Of a stretch of 64,000 bases of DNA, positions 60,852 to 64,000 are shown piece after piece; the first letter of the stretch is position 1; the number at the start of each line of letters is the position of its first letter. Source of the DNA: Bacteroidota bacterium (GTDB lineage Bacteria > Bacteroidota > Bacteroidia > Chitinophagales > BACL12); contig JADJJZ010000029.1 of assembly GCA_016706255.1 (NCBI GenBank), positions 124,001-188,000 on the forward strand, written 5' to 3'. The translations under genes were made by a program, and so were the position numbers. The notes below the pieces were generated by a model, which saw nothing but the letters and a program-made list of their open reading frames with translations, was not told where the DNA came from and did not search any database.

Positions 60852-61724
60852 TTACTCCCACTCCTCTACCAGCATGCCCATTTTCCCTATTTGATAATCG
60901 CGAATGGCTTGCATAATTTCGGTTTGGGAAGTCATTACAAAAGGACCATAACTTTCAACCTTTTCGTTTATTGGCACACCGGCTAATACCAATAACTGTG
61001 TTTTTTGTGTTGCCGCTATGCGAATGGTATCTCCATCATTATTAAAATGCACCAAATGTAGTGCATTCACCTGTCCGTAATTATCTATCTCGATACTTCC
61101 ATTCAACACATAAATAATTACGTTATACTGTTCAGGTATTTGAAAATTGTGATGCGAACCGGCAACAAAATCTCCCCTTAAAATAATAACGTCCAATTTA
61201 GCCTGTGCAGGGCCTTTAGTATTGAGATAATTTCCTGCAATCACCGACAACGTTCCACCATGTTCAACCGGAATTTGAGGTATCATTTCCTGGTCCAAAG
61301 CCTGGTAATGTGGTTGATCCAATTTGTGTATACGCGGGGTATTAATCCATAATTGAACAATTTCCTGCTGTCCGCCTTTTTTTGCAAACGCCACCGAAGG
61401 TCGCTCACTGTGAATCAATCCCATACCTGCATCCATCCATTGAACGCCACCGGCTTTAACAATGGCAGAATTACCACGTGAATCACGATGGTGAATATCC
61501 CCTTTAAAAACAAAGGTAACCGGCGAAAAACCACGATGTGGATGCGGCGATACTCCTGTTTCCCGAGGATGCGAATCGTTAGCAATATATCCGGTATGGT
61601 GATGTAACAATAAAAAGGGGTCTACCCTATCCACGTTTTTTGCAGGCATTGGCTGACGAACAGGGAATCCACCCATATCCATCATTTCAGCAAATTGCAC
61701 TTCTTTTACACTTCTGTTAGACAT
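60852..61724 (-). CDS. Pirin family protein
   Basis: A 290-aa bicupin protein, possibly a quercetin dioxygenase or transcription cofactor. The metal-binding N-terminal cupin has HPHRGFSPVTFV, the IHHRDS pair and GGVQWMDAGMGLIHSE, with all His and Glu ligands in place. The C-terminal cupin (about 160-280) lacks them, as is normal. Length and motifs match the family. Single gene, convergent with the operon end (2-nt gap). Confidence 0.93.
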   Translation of the reverse strand: MSNRSVKEVQFAEMMDMGGFPVRQPMPAKNVDRVDPFLLLHHHTGYIANDSHPRETGVSPHPHRGFSPVTFVFKGDIHHRDSRGNSAIVKAGGVQWMDAGMGLIHSERPSVAFAKKGGQQEIVQLWINTPRIHKLDQPHYQALDQEMIPQIPVEHGGTLSVIAGNYLNTKGPAQAKLDVIILRGDFVAGSHHNFQIPEQYNVIIYVLNGSIEIDNYGQVNALHLVHFNNDGDTIRIAATQKTQLLVLAGVPINEKVESYGPFVMTSQTEIMQAIRDYQIGKMGMLVEEWE

Positions 61725-61789
61725 ATGTATTAAAATTCAAATTTGTTGCGTAAAGTTCATTAAACGATTGGGCTTATTGTTAATAAAGC

Positions 61790-62701
61790 ATGAACATGCA
61801 AGCAGAAATTTACCTAATTTTGTTGCGCATGCAGGCATTAGGGTATTATTTGGCGTTGCCGTTAATTTATTTCTTCTCAATTCTTCCGATGGCAGTTTTA
61901 CGCCAGGTAAGTAACCTGGGATATTTTTTAATGTTTCATGTTTTCAAGTATCGTAAAGAAGTTGTTTACCGCAATTTACACAATTCATTTCCTGAAAAAT
62001 CAGAAGAAGAAATACATAAAATTGCTAAACGATTTTATATGGTTTTGTCGGATACCCTTTTTGAAACGATAAAAGCACTTACCATTACACATAAACAATT
62101 AAAGAAAAAATGCAGCATCAACAATTATGAAGTAGTGGATGCTTCATTAAAAAAAGGGAGAAATGTATTATTAATTTTGGGCCATTACGGCAACTGGGAA
62201 TGGGCAGGAGGTTCAATGGCAGTGCATGCTGATTTACCACTCAAAGCTGCTTATAAACCTTTGTCGAATAAATATTTTAATCGTTTAGCAGTTCGCACCA
62301 GAACGCGGTTAAAAATTATGCTGATACCAAAACGCCAGTTGTTAAAACATTTAACCGATACCATTGGCGATCAAACGTTGTTGGTATTAATTGCAGATCA
62401 ATCACCAAATCCGAAGGATCATTACTGGACAAAATTTCTAAATCAGGATACAGCAGTAGTTACAGGAATGGAGCGTATTGCACGACAGTACGATTATGAT
62501 GTTTTTTATTCCACTATCCATCATGTGAATCGCGGTAAATACGAAATCACCTTTAAATTACTTACCGATAATCCAAACAGTCTGCCACCAGAAAAACTCA
62601 CTGCCATGTTTATGCATGAATTAGAGCAGGATATTATTAAAGACCCCGGCCCATACTTATGGTCGCATAGAAGATGGAAATTAAAAAAGCCGGTTAATTA
62701 A
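61790..62701 (+). CDS. Lipid A biosynthesis acyltransferase (LpxL/HtrB family)
   Basis: Adds a secondary acyl chain to lipid A on the inner side of the membrane. The 303-aa protein has a membrane anchor (about residues 14-50), the HX4(D/E) motif in LLILGHYGNWEWAGG, AYKPLSNKYFNRL, and LIADQSPNPKDHYW. The end (WSHRRWKLKKP) is characteristic. An in-frame ATG two codons in (61796) is an equally possible start. It overlaps the convergent porin-like gene by 8 nt. Confidence 0.92.
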   Translation: MNMQAEIYLILLRMQALGYYLALPLIYFFSILPMAVLRQVSNLGYFLMFHVFKYRKEVVYRNLHNSFPEKSEEEIHKIAKRFYMVLSDTLFETIKALTITHKQLKKKCSINNYEVVDASLKKGRNVLLILGHYGNWEWAGGSMAVHADLPLKAAYKPLSNKYFNRLAVRTRTRLKIMLIPKRQLLKHLTDTIGDQTLLVLIADQSPNPKDHYWTKFLNQDTAVVTGMERIARQYDYDVFYSTIHHVNRGKYEITFKLLTDNPNSLPPEKLTAMFMHELEQDIIKDPGPYLWSHRRWKLKKPVN

Positions 62702-63314
62702 ATAATTTATATCCGACAGTAAACTGGAAAATATTTTTTCTGGCATCAACGGTAATTACACCATTATCAGTTTCAATATATTCCTTGAATTTGCTCAGAT
62801 TACCTTCATATCTTGCATCGAAAGTAAGTTTATTTACATCGAATCCAAACCCAGCCTGGTAACCTAATGTCATGTTACTGATAGAAAATAAAGGATCGCC
62901 TTGCTGATAATCTACATAACTAAAAACCGGTCCTGCAGTTAAATGAAATAAGTTAAATGCTTTGTATCCAATTATAACCGGAATATCAACTTTATCTACA
63001 TTGATGCTTAAAAAATCGCCTAATGTCATGCCGTCTGCATTAGCATCATCTAATGTAACAAGCGCTTTATTTTCAGAGAATAATAATTCCGGTTGTATCA
63101 TCCATTTACCGGCTCCGGCACGTGCAAAAACACCAAAAACCAAAGCTGTTCCTTTTTGAGCTTCCAAATCACCCATGTCAACACCATCGCCGCTCACAAC
63201 ATTTAATAAAACGGATTCTGAATAGTTAACTCCACCTTTAACACCAAGTGCATAACTCTGAGCATTTACATTGAATGCTGCGAGGGCTAAAATTATTACG
63301 ATATAGTTTTTCAT
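62694..63314 (-). CDS. Outer-membrane beta-barrel (porin family) protein
   Basis: A 206-aa protein with a signal peptide (residues 1-18, FNVNAQ) and an OmpA-like small barrel: YALGVKGGVNYSES, WMIQPELLFSENKALV, PVIIGYKAFNLFHLTAGPVF, YQAGFGFDVNKLTFDARYEG, and a terminal strand NIFQFTVGYKLFN ending in Phe-Asn. This matches the Bacteroidota outer-membrane beta-barrel (PorT-like) domain. Function unknown. Confidence 0.88.
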   Translation of the reverse strand: MKNYIVIILALAAFNVNAQSYALGVKGGVNYSESVLLNVVSGDGVDMGDLEAQKGTALVFGVFARAGAGKWMIQPELLFSENKALVTLDDANADGMTLGDFLSINVDKVDIPVIIGYKAFNLFHLTAGPVFSYVDYQQGDPLFSISNMTLGYQAGFGFDVNKLTFDARYEGNLSKFKEYIETDNGVITVDARKNIFQFTVGYKLFN

Positions 63315-63390
63315 ACCTGCTTGTTTTGTAAGAACTAAACGAAAACTGTGCCATTAACATATTTCGCAATTAAAGAACAGGAAAACGTTT

Positions 63391-63398
63391 TATTTTTG
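63391..63398 (+). promoter_or_regulatory. TAnnTTTG -7 box for the LOG-family gene
   Basis: TATTTTTG, exact consensus, 16 nt before the ATG at 63415. No clear -33 element. Confidence 0.5.
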
Positions 63399-63414
63399 AA
63401 GGAAATACTCAACT

Positions 63415-64000
63415 ATGTCGAAAGGAATAGAATGGAACGTGGCGCTTCAACCACGGGAGGGAAAATACCTGGTTGGCCCACGTGCAAGATGGAAAGAATT
63501 ATTTTTTGGGTTTTCAGTATTAAAAGAATTTATAAAAGGATTCAGAGCTTTACATTTTGTTGGTCCTTGTATCACCGTTTTTGGGTCTGCCCGTTTTGGC
63601 GAAAACCATGAATATTATAAACAAGCCCGTGAATTAGGGAAAAAAATAAGTGCAAACGGATTAACCATTATCACCGGTGGCGGACCCGGAATTATGGAAG
63701 CCGCCAATCGTGGTGCATATGAAAATGGCGGCCGGTCAGTTGGTTGTAATATTGTATTACCATCTGAACAAAAACATAACCCATATATGCATAAATGGGT
63801 TACCATAAAATACTTTTTTGTCCGTAAAGTGCTTCTGGTAAAGTATTCCTACGGATTCGTTGTAATGCCCGGCGGTGTTGGCACAATGGATGAATTTTTT
63901 GAAACCCTTACACTTATTCAGACTGCAAGCATCAAGAATTTCCCGATTGTAATGATTGGCAAACATTATTATAAAGATATCTGGGAGATGTTACAAAAAA
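63415..64000 (+). CDS. LOG-family protein (TIGR00730 type), 3' end outside window
   Basis: Nucleotide 5'-monophosphate phosphoribohydrolase-like protein. The frame starts MSKGIEWNVALQPREGKYLV at the ATG 63415 and is open to the window edge (195 residues seen). A Rossmann fold carries the two family motifs: GGGPGIMEAANRGA and PGGVGTMDEFFETLT, with the Arg/Glu residues of the active site intact. Family members cleave AMP or cytokinin nucleotides; the role here is likely purine nucleotide recycling. Only the last part of the gene is missing. Confidence 0.93.
   Translation, partial: MSKGIEWNVALQPREGKYLVGPRARWKELFFGFSVLKEFIKGFRALHFVGPCITVFGSARFGENHEYYKQARELGKKISANGLTIITGGGPGIMEAANRGAYENGGRSVGCNIVLPSEQKHNPYMHKWVTIKYFFVRKVLLVKYSYGFVVMPGGVGTMDEFFETLTLIQTASIKNFPIVMIGKHYYKDIWEMLQK

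Noticed and set aside
63348..63611. 87-aa frame at the right end
   Set aside because: It overlaps the LOG-family gene in another frame and has no domain or plausible start.

Overview
The window comes from a low-GC Bacteroidota chromosome, most like the Chitinophagales/Saprospirales side of the phylum, although the order cannot be fixed from the sequence alone. The signs are a fused lpxC-fabZ gene, a PorX-type regulator with two proteins ending in type IX secretion (T9SS) sorting domains, a Bacteroidetes-type alanine dehydrogenase, a DUF5916 protein, and many promoters with the phylum's TAnnTTTG -7 box. No rRNA, tRNA, insertion sequence or CRISPR array was recognised.

Layout. 0-9.8 kb: msrB (cut by the left edge), a thioredoxin-like lipid/periplasm protein, folC, a TonB-like protein, an MFS transporter, a small cytochrome c lipoprotein, a SulP transporter and an ABC exporter. 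9.8-11.3 kb: a GxxExxY nuclease-like gene between two copies of a ~200-bp hairpin repeat, then a repeat-bearing lipoprotein. 11.5-20.8 kb: one of two paralogous 500-aa helical-repeat proteins, a 732-aa protein with a duplicated domain, a MORN-repeat protein, gyrA and a TPR protein. 20.85-23.66 kb: an array of about 770-bp units separated by large hairpins that look like integron attC sites in minus orientation. Each unit carries a four-helix membrane protein on the minus strand and a short one-helix protein on the plus strand. 23.8-33.8 kb: M23, S9 and M49 peptidases, the second 500-aa paralogue, a DNA glycosylase and a CBS protein. 33.9 kb: a promoter followed within 60 nt by a strong terminator, a small-RNA candidate. 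34-40.3 kb: nhaA, then the lipid A operon (HD phosphohydrolase, lpxD, lpxC-fabZ, lpxA, ABC ATPase). 40.4-44.2 kb: porX, tsaE, a membrane protein and ald. 44.3-50.6 kb: a DNA-damage tolerance cluster (dinB, a DnaE-type polymerase broken by a frameshift, an SRAP protein) with an 830-bp degenerate repeat between the two polymerases. 50.7-64 kb: a DUF5916 outer-membrane protein, chrA, a tight operon of penicillin acylase, membrane protein, ATP-grasp ligase and a C25-like T9SS cargo, a pirin, a lipid A acyltransferase, an outer-membrane barrel and a LOG-family gene cut by the right edge.

The most interesting region is 20.85-23.66 kb. It fits a cluster of attC sites lacking an integrase (CALIN). 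The recombination-side core GTTRRRY is present at every boundary, the opposite core is looser, one site is a complete near-textbook attC with an extrahelical base, and one inner stem is kept by compensatory changes. No integrase lies in the window, so this is inference from structure. Several one-base differences in homopolymers, in the first array copy and in the dnaE frameshift, could be sequencing errors and should be checked before any biological reading.
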